Positions 1-9,093 are shown, numbered from the stretch's first letter. The stretch: 64,000 bases of DNA from an uncultured Eubacteriales bacterium (GCA_900315315.1 OMYT01000005.1:1-64000), one strand, 5' to 3'. Numbers and translations are program-made. The notes: generated from the sequence alone by a model not told the origin.

Positions 1-22
1 TGCATATGACATCTTGACAGAG

Positions 23-55
23 AATGCTCACATCGATGAGTGATGTGAGCATTTT
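23..55. terminator. Perfect 12-bp hairpin, terminator-like
   Basis: A perfect inverted repeat (arms 23-34 and 42-53, AATGCTCACATC and its complement) encloses a 7-base loop and is followed by a short T run. It could end whatever gene lies left of the window, or be a leader hairpin of the phage gene that starts at 71. The T run is short, so termination is only probable. Confidence 0.5.
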
Positions 56-70
56 ACTGCGCATTTATGT

Positions 71-1006
71 GTGAGGGCGTGTCTGGATGAAGCGCTTACG
101 ATCAAGCTTACTTCCAAAGAAGCCGCAGACAAAATGAAGGATCGCCTACAGTGCCTGCAGTACCTGGCAACACACACCGTGGAGGTTGGGCTTACCAGTA
201 CCGCCAGCGAACGTTCGCGGACACTGCTGGCGGTCCATGAGCACGGAGCCCCTGCGATGCACATTCCCGCCCGGCCGGTGGTGAAGCTTGCGCTTGCGCA
301 GGAATCCACCCGGGCGGAAATGTCCGCCGCGATGCTTTCCGCTTGCGCTGCCGCGAACAACGGCAACCTGTCCGCCGTCACTTCCGCCCTGGAAGATGCC
401 GGCCGGGCCGGCGTGGACGGCATCGACTATACCTACCGTTTCTGTGGGGTTACGGAGATCGAGTATAACTTTGCCCTGAACATCGACGCGGATACCTCCC
501 AGGGCGGGGACATCATCAACGGGGCGCGGCGGCTGCCGAACCAGATCCGGCTGTCGGTGGTGGAGACGGACGTAGCTTCGCAGCCCGGGTGGGCGGCCTC
601 CATGCTTGCGGCTTTGGATTCGATCCGGCGGAACCGGGTCTTGTGCCGGGTCGTGACATCGATGGGTTCCTGGGAAAACATGCTGCTTTCGGAGATCACC
701 GCGACCCAGGACGAAGCAAACCAGTACGGCTGGGCCGGGGATATTGTGTTTATGCAGTATATCCCGAGAAGCGAGCAATACTACACTGATACTTCCGGCG
801 GCGGGGGAGCCTCTACCGGCAGCAGTGTTTCCTCCACGCGGAAAACCCAGAACAATTCATCCACCAAGAAAAATACCGGGACCAAGGCCGCGGCAAGCAC
901 GGTGAGCAGCGCTGCCGCTTCCGCTGTCAGCGGTGCGCTGGCGACGGTGCTGGGTCGGGCAGGCATTACAGGAGGGACGTTGCTGAGCGCTGCCAGTGGC
1001 AGATGA
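71..1006 (+). CDS. Phage virion-morphogenesis / Dit-like tail protein fusion (prophage remnant)
   Basis: The 311-residue product reads as two phage pieces. Residues about 30-115 (HTVEVGL, IPARPVV, then an alanine-rich helix ending AGVDGI) resemble the N-terminal part of Mu gpG-type virion morphogenesis proteins. From about residue 120 (IRLSVVETDV, MLAALDSIRRNRVL, MLLSEITATQDE) it resembles a Dit-like baseplate protein of contractile-tail prophages. The C-terminal 60 residues are a Ser/Thr/Ala/Gly-rich tail. In intact prophages these are separate genes several kilobases apart, so an in-frame fusion by deletion is inferred. The start is GTG at 71; an ATG at 134 (MKDRLQ) is an alternative. It is followed by a baseplate plug gene, as expected for the Dit half. 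Family assignments are from memory of motifs. Confidence 0.6.
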   Translation: MRACLDEALTIKLTSKEAADKMKDRLQCLQYLATHTVEVGLTSTASERSRTLLAVHEHGAPAMHIPARPVVKLALAQESTRAEMSAAMLSACAAANNGNLSAVTSALEDAGRAGVDGIDYTYRFCGVTEIEYNFALNIDADTSQGGDIINGARRLPNQIRLSVVETDVASQPGWAASMLAALDSIRRNRVLCRVVTSMGSWENMLLSEITATQDEANQYGWAGDIVFMQYIPRSEQYYTDTSGGGGASTGSSVSSTRKTQNNSSTKKNTGTKAAASTVSSAAASAVSGALATVLGRAGITGGTLLSAASGR

Positions 1007-1094
1007 AGCGAAGCAAAAGTCCAATGAGTAACAGAGCAATGCGAGCGGAAGCGAACAGTGCGACAATTACGAATTGAGGAACCTTGTATAAATC

Positions 1095-1451
1095 ATGACT
1101 TATGCAATTTTGCCTTTGACGGAAGACCCCTGGCAGGTGTTTACGCTGGATCTCACTATTGACGGCGAAGCCTTCCATGCACAGATCGAGATCCGGTACC
1201 TGCCGGCACCGGATCAATGGGTTCTGTCGATCTGGGATCATGCCGCTGGAAAAATGCTGGTGAACCAGATCCCGCTGATCTGCTCCTATGAGCAGCTGAA
1301 CGATCTGCTGCTGCCGTTCCGGCATCTGCGGGACGGGAAGGGGATGGGATCCCTCTTTTGCTTACGAAATACGGACCAGCCAAGGACGGCTGATCCGGCG
1401 AAGGGGAATCTTACGGAGTTTCAGGTGTTGTTCGGGGATAGTTGGATTTGA
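1095..1451 (+). CDS. Phage baseplate plug-like protein (DUF6983 type)
   Basis: A 118-residue protein opening MTYAILPLTEDPWQVF, with a central QIEIRYLP and a C-terminal LTEFQVLFGDSW. This layout (an ILPLT...QxF start, a two-sheet middle, ending EFQLLWGD-like) is typical of the small plug proteins encoded between the Dit-like and hub genes of Mu-like and other contractile-tail prophages. The role is structural, at the tail tip. The flanking genes agree with this: the Dit-like piece is upstream and the hub is downstream. However, an unrelated reversed gene now separates it from the hub, which shows that the tail module is broken. Confidence 0.65.
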   Translation: MTYAILPLTEDPWQVFTLDLTIDGEAFHAQIEIRYLPAPDQWVLSIWDHAAGKMLVNQIPLICSYEQLNDLLLPFRHLRDGKGMGSLFCLRNTDQPRTADPAKGNLTEFQVLFGDSWI

Positions 1452-1496
1452 GATTCAGATCCCTTGAAGCTGCATTATGATGAGATCTGTCGGCAG

Positions 1497-2186
1497 TCAA
1501 TTAAAGATAATGGTTCCGAAATACTGAGGACAATGAAAGTTGGGTGTTTCAAGTTCTATTTTTGTCCATGATAAATAATGCTTGTTTATGGTTTTGTTCC
1601 CGCATTTGTAAAAATTCGCCCGCCATTCACCGCCAAATCGGGCATCAGGGTAAAACAGTTTTAGAAAACTCAGCGGAATGCGATACCTGGTTTCCCATCC
1701 GTCTGTGACTCTGTTTGTGTGAATGTCGAAATACTCTGCAGCATCATCTCTGACGATATTGATGCGATCCGTTTTTGAAGGACCGAATTGAATACAAAGG
1801 CAGCCGTTCGGGTTTATTTCGAAGTTGAAATAGTTATCTGATCCGCTGAACTGAAAGAAAAACTCAAGACAACTATCCTCATATACAGGAGAGAGCGGTT
1901 CGGTATATTCTGCACGAATATCTTTTTCTGCGGCGGACAGATGAACATAAAGGTATTCTTCGTCATAGCAAAGCTGTCCTTTTGCCCGTATTCCGGTATC
2001 CTCCGTCCATAAAACCTTGTCAATCGGAATTTCGGGGATTTTGTTCCATTCCGGTGATCCGCTGATTCGGCGAATAATATAGGTTTCATTTTCAGAGGAA
2101 ACTTTATTGGCGTCGATTTCAGCATAGCAGGTTGCGCATACAGATATGAAAATCAATAACAGCAATGCAATCCGGATTCGTTTCAT
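1497..2186 (-). CDS. Secreted carbohydrate-binding CBM9-like protein
   Basis: Residues 1-22 form a signal peptide (basic start, hydrophobic core, cleavage near CYA-EI). The rest resembles CBM9-type beta-sandwich domains: GQLCYDEEYLYVHLSA, DSCLEFFFQFSG, NYFNFEINPNGCL and a C-terminal GEWRANFYKCG. CBM9 modules bind sugar chain ends or are appended to extracellular proteins; here the domain stands alone, so the ligand is unknown. ATG at 2186 is preferred because a GGAG lies 9 bases before it. The gene is clearly more AT-rich than its phage neighbours and runs against them between the plug and hub genes. It looks like a late insertion or a lysogenic-conversion (moron) gene. Confidence 0.7.
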   Translation of the reverse strand: MKRIRIALLLLIFISVCATCYAEIDANKVSSENETYIIRRISGSPEWNKIPEIPIDKVLWTEDTGIRAKGQLCYDEEYLYVHLSAAEKDIRAEYTEPLSPVYEDSCLEFFFQFSGSDNYFNFEINPNGCLCIQFGPSKTDRINIVRDDAAEYFDIHTNRVTDGWETRYRIPLSFLKLFYPDARFGGEWRANFYKCGNKTINKHYLSWTKIELETPNFHCPQYFGTIIFN

Positions 2187-2266
2187 GATCAATCACTCCG
2201 TCAGTTTGAAAATATGAGAGCAGCCTGTAAACCATTTTATTATGAATCGGAGGTTGTTTCCTGTCA

Positions 2267-3040
2267 ATGCAAAATCAGATGGACCGTACGCTCACGATCC
2301 TGGCGGATGGTGAGCCGGTGACCGGGTATGCCCGGGCGAGGCTGCTCGGGACGGAGCGGCTGGGGCTGTATCCCTCTTTGTTTATGCTGCATTTATGGAA
2401 TGTGGCGGAGGAGGACTATTTACTGCTGTCGCGGAGCAGGGAAGTGATGGTTTTGCATGATGATGTGGTACTGGTCTCGGGATCTGTGTCGGATGCTTTT
2501 CGTTTCAGGGGGAAAAGTGGCATTGAGGCGCATGTAGCGATTGCGCCGGGACTGAAGCTATGGGAAGCGACGGGTAGTCTTGATGTGGAGGCCGGGGTGA
2601 CGGTATCGGAGACGGTCAGGCGGCTGCTGGAAGCTTCCGGGACCGGAATTACGCTGCTTTCTTTCCCGGGAGAGGATCCGGTGACTACTTGCGGCCAGAC
2701 GTTTTTCGGGCGTGCGGCGGAGTGTATTGAGGAAGCGCTGGAAAAGGCCGGAGCCAGGTGCTGTCTGGTGCTTTCCGGGCTATGTGTAGTTCCGAAAGAA
2801 GGGTTGCCGGTTTCGATGGTGCTGACCGAAGAGGACCTGACGGATGTACCGTCTTTCAACTGTGGCGGAGATATGGTTTTGAGGACCGGACCGGCCGGCT
2901 GGACGCTCGGGAAGGGTATTGAGGTTCGGTACGGTGGAACGACGAACCGGGGGATGATTACGGAACGGATGATCAATCTCGATACCGGGGACGGACCTTG
3001 GAGAGTGGAACTGGTTGTGGAGTTGAATCAGGATGAATGA
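2267..3040 (+). CDS. Phage baseplate hub protein (gpD/gp44-like)
   Basis: The 257-residue protein has the layout of contractile-tail hub proteins. An N-terminal beta domain begins TLTILADGEPV and includes LHLWNVAEEDYLLLSRSREVMV. A middle part TVSETVRRLLEASGTGI matches the LysM-like or oligomerisation segment of hub proteins. The C-terminal part contains MVLRTGPAGWTLGKGIEVRYGG. Hub proteins join the tail tube to the spike. The end overlaps the spike gene by 8 bases, as in intact phages. The nearest strong ribosome site (GGAGG at 2249-2253) is 13 bases from the ATG, a little far, perhaps because the upstream gene boundary was altered by the reversed insertion. Confidence 0.65.
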   Translation: MQNQMDRTLTILADGEPVTGYARARLLGTERLGLYPSLFMLHLWNVAEEDYLLLSRSREVMVLHDDVVLVSGSVSDAFRFRGKSGIEAHVAIAPGLKLWEATGSLDVEAGVTVSETVRRLLEASGTGITLLSFPGEDPVTTCGQTFFGRAAECIEEALEKAGARCCLVLSGLCVVPKEGLPVSMVLTEEDLTDVPSFNCGGDMVLRTGPAGWTLGKGIEVRYGGTTNRGMITERMINLDTGDGPWRVELVVELNQDE

Positions 3041-3320
3041 GGAAAACCGCCATGAGGAACTGCAGGCATTGAAGCGGGACATTTTGTCTTCGCTGCACTG
3101 CGCTTTACCGGGGACGGTGGTTTCCTTTGATGCTGAATCCCAGACAGCAGTAATCCAGCCGGCAGTGAAGCACCGCCCCGTGTCATCTCGACCGAGGATG
3201 CAAAGCATCCGAGTGGGTTCGTCGCGCCCGGAAAACTCTCCAGTGGAGAGTTTTCAGCAGAGAACGGGACCCCAAAGGGTGGTTGACAAAAAATTTACAG
3301 AAAAATTTAAACTGCATTAG
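3033..3320 (+). pseudogene. Truncated Gp138-like baseplate spike gene
   Basis: Only the first roughly 47 codons look phage-like. The protein begins MNEENRHEELQALKRDILSS and then LHCALPGTVVSFDAESQTAVIQPAV, which matches the N-terminal OB-fold of Gp138-type spike proteins. After about position 3176 the frame runs into the palindromic repeat at 3181-3255 and gives arginine-rich, non-phage sequence until a stop at 3320. A normal spike is roughly 150-250 residues. The break marks the right edge of the prophage remnant, so no assembled tail is expected. Confidence 0.6.
3181..3255. repeat. Palindromic intergenic repeat (REP-like)
   Basis: Two perfect hairpins lie side by side: GGATGC-AAA-GCATCC (3196-3210) and an 11-bp arm repeat with a 3-base loop (3231-3255, GAAAACTCTCC/GGAGAGTTTTC). 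The opening TGTCATCTCGACCGAGG and the hairpin layout recall a family of short interspersed repeats seen in many gut Bacillota genomes (from memory). It interrupts the spike gene and may have mediated the deletion of the rest of the prophage. Confidence 0.5.
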
Positions 3321-3332
3321 GAAACAATAGAT

Positions 3333-3366
3333 CCCCGGCTTCTGCGTTGGAGCCGGGGGATTTTTT
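3333..3366 (+). terminator. Rho-independent terminator
   Basis: Stem CCCCGGCT (3333-3340) pairs with AGCCGGGG (3351-3358) across a 10-base loop and is followed at once by a run of six T. It ends rightward transcription out of the prophage remnant and separates it from the leftward methyltransferase gene. Confidence 0.85.
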
Positions 3367-3421
3367 ACTTTTGCTTCAGATAAGATTTCTGTTTCATGTT
3401 CAGATTCTTTTTCCGGCGAGT

Positions 3422-4093
3422 CTACCACAAAAAAGGGATCACTTTATATCTTACCCGTTTTTGATAATCCGAATATCCTTCAAGGCCTTTCTCCAGTACC
3501 TGTTCTTCATTATCGATTCGTTTTGCAATAATTGGAATATAAGCCAGCATAATCACGAATGAAATCACAGATCCCAGCACAAGAGGCATGGAAAGGAACA
3601 GAAAAAGGGTGCTCATATACATGGGATGGCGGACGATTCCGTATAGTCCGGAATCAATCACTTTCTGGTTTTCCTGGACTTCAACGGTTCTGGAGAGGTA
3701 AGTGTTTTCCCTGAGCACTTCGGCGTACAGGGCGTATGCCAGCAGGAAAACCACAGCAGCGGCATAGGAAACCCAATCGGGAAGTATGATCCACCTGAAT
3801 CTGAAATTCAGTCCGGCGATCACAAAGGCGGCTGAGAACATAAGGCCGCTTAACATGACTACTTCCTTCTGTTCTCTCTGCTCTTCATTTACATTCAGCC
3901 GTTTCTGAAGCAGACAAGGATTTTTCTTCATCAGAATCAGGCCGGCGATGAACATCGGGACAAACAGGATTCCGATCAGTAGCCATGCGTTCCGGTAAGC
4001 AAAAGATCCGGCAGGCAGAAACAGGAGAATACCGACCAGAAGCAGCCCCGCCAGAAATTTCCCGACAGCCCGGGCAAAGAGTTTTGCGTTCAT
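3422..4093 (-). CDS. Isoprenylcysteine carboxyl methyltransferase-family membrane protein
   Basis: A 223-residue protein with about five membrane helices. The C-terminal half carries the ICMT/PEMT-like SAM-binding signature GLYGIVRHPMYMS, then a helical pair, then RIDNEEQVLEKGLEGYSDY and RYKVIPFLW. Bacterial relatives methylate small molecules or lipids, or have no known substrate; prenylated proteins are not expected in this organism, so the substrate is open. The start ATG has GAGGTG 9 bases upstream. It is a single-gene unit transcribed toward the prophage terminator. Confidence 0.75.
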   Translation of the reverse strand: MNAKLFARAVGKFLAGLLLVGILLFLPAGSFAYRNAWLLIGILFVPMFIAGLILMKKNPCLLQKRLNVNEEQREQKEVVMLSGLMFSAAFVIAGLNFRFRWIILPDWVSYAAAVVFLLAYALYAEVLRENTYLSRTVEVQENQKVIDSGLYGIVRHPMYMSTLFLFLSMPLVLGSVISFVIMLAYIPIIAKRIDNEEQVLEKGLEGYSDYQKRVRYKVIPFLW

Positions 4094-4242
4094 AAATGAT
4101 CACCTCACAGGATATGGACCGGTACCATGAAGATACTATCAATCATTCAGAATACAGTACAGGCAATATTCCGAAAAATAGCGGGGGTTATTTTGCTCCC
4201 GGCACCATGTGCCGGACCGGTGTTTCCTGTACTCGGTTTTGT

Positions 4243-4272
4243 TTGCGCAGGATGGCAGAATCGTGGTATGAT
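4243..4272 (+). promoter_or_regulatory. Candidate promoter of the permease-GGDEF gene
   Basis: TTGCGC at 4243-4248 and TATGAT at 4267-4272 are separated by 18 bases and lie 30 bases before the ATG at 4302. The -10 is good and the -35 is partial. Confidence 0.45.
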
Positions 4273-4301
4273 ACTGACGCAGGAAGATTGGAGTGACAAC
4301 C

Positions 4302-6548
4302 ATGACAAACAAGAAGCATACCGGCTCCGCCGTTCCCGGATCCCTGACCCCGTATCTGTCGGAAAGGGCGGCCTGGGCGCTGTCTGTCGGCACCAGCGTA
4401 GGATGGGGTGCGCTGGTGGTTACGAGCAGCGGTTTCCTTTCGGCGGCGGGTCCGGCCGGAAGCCTGATCGGGCTCCTGATCGGAATGGGGCTTATGCTTC
4501 TGATTGCCAGGAATTATTTTTTCACGGCTTCCCGGTATCCGGACGCAGGCGGGCTTTATTCGATTACCAAGAATGTGTTCGGCTACGACCGGGCTTTTCT
4601 GGTATTCTGGTTTATGAGCCTTGTCTATCTGTCCATGTTCTGGGCCAACGCAACCAGCCTGCCGCTTTTTGCCCGTTATTTCATCGGGAATACGTTCCGT
4701 TTCGGTTATCTGTATACTGTTTTCGGATATGAGATCTATCTGGGGGAAGTGCTGCTGACGCTGGCGGCGATTCTCCTTGTGGCCCTGCTGTGTATCCGGA
4801 GTAAAAGGGCAGCCGCGCATGTGATGGTGATCCTGGTTCTTCTGCTGCTGATCGGGATTGCGGTTTGCTTTTTCATCGCGCTGGCCGGCCATGGCGGAAC
4901 AGACATGACGTTTACCCCGGCGTTCCTGCCGGACAAGGGCTCCTTCTCCCAGATTCTGCGGATTGTCTTTATCTCGCCCTGGGCATTTATCGGCTTTGAA
5001 AACATCACTCATTCCGCGGAAGAATATAAATTCGGCCACAGCAAACTCTTCCGGATCCTGGTCATCTCCGTCATCACTTCCACAGTGATTTACATGATGG
5101 TCACGCTGCTGAGCGTCACGGCTTATCCGGCAGGCTGCAGCAGCTGGCTGGATTATATCAGCCGGCTGGATCAGTTTGACGGTATTGAAGGTCTTCCCGC
5201 GTTTTATGCTGCTCACCATTATCTGGGAGATGCCGGTGTCTATCTGTTGATGGCATCCCTGCTGGCGCTGGTGGCAACCAGCCTGATCGGCAACCTGAGG
5301 GCGCTGAGCCGGCTTTTCTATTCTGTGTCCAGGGACGGCATTCTTTCCTCCCGCTACTCCCGGCTGAGCAGGCGGAATATCCCGGCCAATGCCATGTGGC
5401 TGGTGGTGCTGTTTTCTCTGCCCATTCCCTTTATCGGAAGGACGGCGATCGGCTGGATTGTGGATATTACCACGATCGGGGCAACGCTGCTTTACGGGTT
5501 TGTTTCCGCCGCCGCTTACAAAATCGCCCGGAAGGAAGGGGTACGCCGGGAAACGGTTACGGGCCTGGCCGGCTTTCTGATCATGCTCGTCTTTGCGGTA
5601 TATCTGCTTTTCCCGAATCTGTTCTCGGACGATATGCTGGCAACGGAGACTTATATTCTTCTGATTGTCTGGTCGATCATCGGGTTCTTCTATTTCCGGC
5701 GGATCATTGCGCGGGACCATGCCCGGCATTTCGGCAAGGCGATCATCGTCTGGATCGCGCTGGTGGCCGTGATTGTTCTGATGGCCCTGATCTGGTCTTC
5801 CCGGACGGAGGAGGGTGTCATGTCCGACGCTGTCCGTGCCGTTTCGGATTACTATCACGGAGCAGCGGAGCCTGCTGCTGCCGCATTGAGCGAGGAGACT
5901 TTTATTGCTCAGCAGCTTGCGCGGCTTAAGACGTCCAACCAGCTTACCACGCTGATTGTAGCCGGCCTGTTCGGGCTGGCCCTGGCCGCCATGCTGATCA
6001 ATCATCTGTCTCTGCGGAAATATGAGGCGGAAACCGTAAAGGAACGGGACAAAGCCCGGGAAGTTGCCTACAAGGATTCGCTGACCGGCGTCAAGAGCAA
6101 GCACGCCTATGTGGAAGAGGAACAGGCGATATCGGAACAGATTTACAGCGGGGAAGCCGGAGAATTCGCGGTGGTTGTCTGCGATGTGAACGGGCTGAAG
6201 CATATCAATGACACCCTGGGGCACAAAGCCGGGGACGCCTATATCCGGTCAGCCTGTGAAATGATCTGCGAATATTACAAGCACAGCCCTGTTTTCCGGA
6301 TCGGCGGCGATGAATTTGCCATCATCCTGAGGGGACAGGACTATGAGCACCGCCATGAGATTCTGGAAGCCATCAACAGGCAGATTGAGCAGCACCTGAA
6401 CACCGGGAACGTGGTCGCTTCCCTGGGCATGGCGGATTTTGATCCGGAAACGGACAACACTTTCCATGCTGTTTTCTCAAGGGCGGACGGCCTGATGTAT
6501 GAGCGTAAGCAGGAACTGAAACGCATGGGGGCCATCACGCGTGACTGA
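4302..6548 (+). CDS. APC-family amino acid permease fused to a GGDEF diguanylate cyclase
   Basis: Residues about 10-470 are an amino acid-polyamine-organocation permease with twelve or so helices (GWGALVVTSSGFL, PDAGGLYSITKN, FISPWAFIGFENITHSAEE, LSRLFYSVSRDG). Two further helices (near residues 475-495 and about 555-575) flank an extracytoplasmic segment. A coiled linker then leads to a complete GGDEF domain (YKDSLTGVKSKHAY, VVCDVNGLKHINDTLGHKAGD, FRIGGDEFAII; the GGDEF is near residue 668). The catalytic motif is intact, but the RxxD inhibitory site is absent (YKHS there). Inferred role: amino acid transport or sensing that sets c-di-GMP synthesis. ATG 4302 has GGAG 8 bases upstream; GTG 4293 with AGGAAG is an alternative. 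Confidence 0.85.
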   Translation: MTNKKHTGSAVPGSLTPYLSERAAWALSVGTSVGWGALVVTSSGFLSAAGPAGSLIGLLIGMGLMLLIARNYFFTASRYPDAGGLYSITKNVFGYDRAFLVFWFMSLVYLSMFWANATSLPLFARYFIGNTFRFGYLYTVFGYEIYLGEVLLTLAAILLVALLCIRSKRAAAHVMVILVLLLLIGIAVCFFIALAGHGGTDMTFTPAFLPDKGSFSQILRIVFISPWAFIGFENITHSAEEYKFGHSKLFRILVISVITSTVIYMMVTLLSVTAYPAGCSSWLDYISRLDQFDGIEGLPAFYAAHHYLGDAGVYLLMASLLALVATSLIGNLRALSRLFYSVSRDGILSSRYSRLSRRNIPANAMWLVVLFSLPIPFIGRTAIGWIVDITTIGATLLYGFVSAAAYKIARKEGVRRETVTGLAGFLIMLVFAVYLLFPNLFSDDMLATETYILLIVWSIIGFFYFRRIIARDHARHFGKAIIVWIALVAVIVLMALIWSSRTEEGVMSDAVRAVSDYYHGAAEPAAAALSEETFIAQQLARLKTSNQLTTLIVAGLFGLALAAMLINHLSLRKYEAETVKERDKAREVAYKDSLTGVKSKHAYVEEEQAISEQIYSGEAGEFAVVVCDVNGLKHINDTLGHKAGDAYIRSACEMICEYYKHSPVFRIGGDEFAIILRGQDYEHRHEILEAINRQIEQHLNTGNVVASLGMADFDPETDNTFHAVFSRADGLMYERKQELKRMGAITRD

Positions 6549-6593
6549 CAGAATCATCGAAATGAAATCATGACAGACTGAAGGAGATCGGGA

Positions 6594-7946
6594 ATGCGAA
6601 AGTCACTTGTTTCAATCATTGCAGCGGCTGTTCTGCTGTTTGCTGCTTTTCCGCAGGCTGTTTCCGAACCGCTGGTCATTTGCTCCGCGGACGCGGCCGG
6701 CCAGTTTGTGAAAGTCTGGAACGATTATTATACCGCATCAGGGTCGAAACTGTGGGGAAGTTATTACCGCTCGCTTGACAACAAGTCTGTAAGAGCGCTG
6801 TGTATTACATATAATTCCAACAATGAAGAAGTCGGGTACGGGACGGACCTGATACCCGGAAATGCTTCGCTCCTGTTTATTTATGAACCTCAGACAGAGG
6901 ACTACTCGTTCTGTATTGTGGCCGAAAAGCTGGAAGGCGAGCCCGAAAAGGCGGTAATCCGCTACGGGGATCGGGAGATCGATGACGTGAAGGTCGGTAA
7001 CGGCCATGATGGCGTCGATATGTGGGGGATCACGGTCACGCTGAACGAATTCCTGGAGCTGATGCAGCAGGACGGGATTACCGTGGAATACACGATAGAC
7101 GGAACGGTCCGGAGCGTGGAGATCAACCCGAAAAACGCGCCGTATATCTATGAAATGTGTTTCTGGCTGATGAAAGGGGAAATGTATTCCAACACCTCAT
7201 ATGAGCGGTATCAGAGCGCCGAACTGCTGCCGGAGGGCTACCGGCCGACCCCGGAACCGCAGGCTGAGGAAAGCAGCCAGTATTCATTCATGGAGGATCT
7301 GGACGGAATTGACCGGGCGGCAAGATCGGTATTCTACGTGGAAGCGCTGGACCGGGAAGGCAATATGCTGCGGCGGGCCAGCGGCTTTGTGGCCTTCGAT
7401 GAGCACTTGTTCATCACCAACCAGCATGTGATCCAGGGTGCTTACCGCCTGAAGGTGGAAGGGGAGGACGGAAGTCAGTATTTTCTGGATCAGGTGGTAA
7501 TGTCCGACAAAAACCGGGACATTGCAATCCTGCTGTTCCCGGGCGGGGAAAAGTATGACGTGCCGGAGATGGACGCGGAAAAGGAACTGAAACGCGGCCA
7601 GCCCGTGGTTGCAATCGGGAATCCCATCGGTTTCCGGGGAACGGTTTCCTACGGCAATATCAGCGCTTTCCCCCAGATGGCGGGGTACGGCGGGCTGAAA
7701 TGCATTCAGTTTACGGCGCCCATGTCCCACGGAAGCAGCGGAGGATGCCTGCTTGACGACGCAGGAAAACTGATCGGCGTATCGTCCGGTGTCGGCGTGT
7801 CCGAGTACAACGGAGAAATCGGCGAAAATATCAGCATTGCCGTGCCGATCAGCGTCGTGCAGGAACTGTACGGCATGTGGAACAAAACAGACACCGAAAC
7901 GCTCGGCACAGACCGGGCCTGGGATATGACGGGAATCAGCGAGTGA
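6594..7946 (+). CDS. Secreted HtrA-like trypsin-family serine protease with novel N-terminal domain
   Basis: A signal peptide (residues 1-24, ending AVSEP) precedes about 210 residues with no domain I recognise. After a linker ([11 protein letters not shown]) comes a trypsin-fold domain from about residue 240. The catalytic triad is visible: His278 in TNQHVIQG, Asp309 in KNRDIAIL and Ser382 in SHGSSGG. No PDZ domain follows, since the protein ends at residue 450. It resembles S1C/HtrA proteases that degrade or process exported proteins. AAGGAG lies upstream of the ATG. The gap to the upstream permease-GGDEF gene is 45 bases and to the next gene 13 bases, so the three may be cotranscribed. Confidence 0.8.
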   Translation: MRKSLVSIIAAAVLLFAAFPQAVSEPLVICSADAAGQFVKVWNDYYTASGSKLWGSYYRSLDNKSVRALCITYNSNNEEVGYGTDLIPGNASLLFIYEPQTEDYSFCIVAEKLEGEPEKAVIRYGDREIDDVKVGNGHDGVDMWGITVTLNEFLELMQQDGITVEYTIDGTVRSVEINPKNAPYIYEMCFWLMKGEMYSNTSYERYQSAELLPEGYRPTPEPQAEESSQYSFMEDLDGIDRAARSVFYVEALDREGNMLRRASGFVAFDEHLFITNQHVIQGAYRLKVEGEDGSQYFLDQVVMSDKNRDIAILLFPGGEKYDVPEMDAEKELKRGQPVVAIGNPIGFRGTVSYGNISAFPQMAGYGGLKCIQFTAPMSHGSSGGCLLDDAGKLIGVSSGVGVSEYNGEIGENISIAVPISVVQELYGMWNKTDTETLGTDRAWDMTGISE

Positions 7947-7959
7947 AAGGAGAGTACCC

Positions 7960-9093
7960 ATGCCCTTTGAGATCGTGCGGAATGATATTACCCGGATGAA
8001 TGTGGACGTCATCGTGAACGCGGCGAACCGTTCTCTGCTGGGCGGCGGGGGCGTGGACGGTGCAATTCACCGCGCCGCGGGGCCGGAGCTGCTGGAGGAA
8101 TGCAGGAGGCTGAACGGCTGCGAGACCGGGCAGGCGAAGATTACCAAAGGGTACCGGCTTCCGGCCCGGTATGTGATTCACACGGTGGGCCCGGTATGGC
8201 ACGGAGGCGGGAACCATGAGCGGGAACTGCTGGCGTCCTGCTACCGGACTTCGCTTGAACTGGCTACGGATTATCAGGCGGAGAGCATTGCCTTTCCGAT
8301 GATCTCGGCAGGGGCTTACGGTTATCCGAAGGATGAGGCGATGGAAGTCGCCGTGGAGACCATCAGCCGGTTTCTGCTTTATCATGAGATGTCGGTTTAC
8401 CTGGTCGTGTTCGGCCGGCAGGAGTTTTTTACGGGGAAGAAGCTGTTCCGGGACGTTCAGGAATATATTGACGACCACTATGCGGAAACGCATGTCCGGA
8501 AGAACATTGAAATCAGGCGGGAGAAACTCTGGCACCGGGACGAGAAGGCAGCGCTGGAAATGGACCAGAGCTTCTTTGCGGACGGGATGTCCCTTCCCGA
8601 TGCGATGCCCGCCCCCAAAGCGGGATACGCACCCGCCGCGAGACCCAGGCCCGCAGCAAAGGCGAAACCCGTTCCGGATGCCGCGACGTGTGAGGGATCC
8701 GCTGCGGATGTTGACTGGAACGAACTGGTGCGGCAGACGGACGAGGGATTCTCTGCCGCACTGCTGCGCATGATTGACGAGCGGGGCATGACGGACGCCC
8801 AGTGCTACAAGAAAGCAAACGTGGACAGGCGGCTGTTCAGCAAGATCCGGTCCGATCCGGAGTACCGGCCCAGCAAGCCGACCGTTTTTGCATTCGCGGT
8901 GGCGCTGGAACTCTCGCTGCCGGAAACGGAGAAGTTTCTGGGGAAGGCCGGTTTCGCGCTGACACACAGCAGCAGGATGGATCTTGTGCTGGAATACTGT
9001 ATAAAGGAAAGAATATATGACGTGATCCAGATCAACGAAGTGCTGTTTGACCTGGATCTTCCGCTGCTGGGAAACAGCAGCAGTGTCGCCTGA
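7960..9093 (+). CDS. Macrodomain protein with C-terminal HTH-like domain
   Basis: Residues 1-170 are a macrodomain of the O-acetyl-ADP-ribose deacetylase type: [29 protein letters not shown] and ISAGAYGYP are the ligand-binding loops. Such domains bind or hydrolyse ADP-ribose linked to proteins, nucleic acids or acetyl groups. A proline/alanine-rich linker (about 205-235) leads to a helical C-terminal domain ([58 protein letters not shown]) that looks like an XRE-type helix-turn-helix fold. The gene follows the protease by 13 bases and precedes a vWA gene, a pairing suggesting a joint stress or ADP-ribose function. Target unknown. Confidence 0.8.
   Translation: MPFEIVRNDITRMNVDVIVNAANRSLLGGGGVDGAIHRAAGPELLEECRRLNGCETGQAKITKGYRLPARYVIHTVGPVWHGGGNHERELLASCYRTSLELATDYQAESIAFPMISAGAYGYPKDEAMEVAVETISRFLLYHEMSVYLVVFGRQEFFTGKKLFRDVQEYIDDHYAETHVRKNIEIRREKLWHRDEKAALEMDQSFFADGMSLPDAMPAPKAGYAPAARPRPAAKAKPVPDAATCEGSAADVDWNELVRQTDEGFSAALLRMIDERGMTDAQCYKKANVDRRLFSKIRSDPEYRPSKPTVFAFAVALELSLPETEKFLGKAGFALTHSSRMDLVLEYCIKERIYDVIQINEVLFDLDLPLLGNSSSVA

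Noticed and set aside
4188..6224. Long open frame on the minus strand opposite the permease-GGDEF gene (678 codons).
   Set aside because: It is rich in Arg, Gln, His and Pro with no domain, and lies antisense to a gene with clear motifs. It is a high-GC codon shadow.
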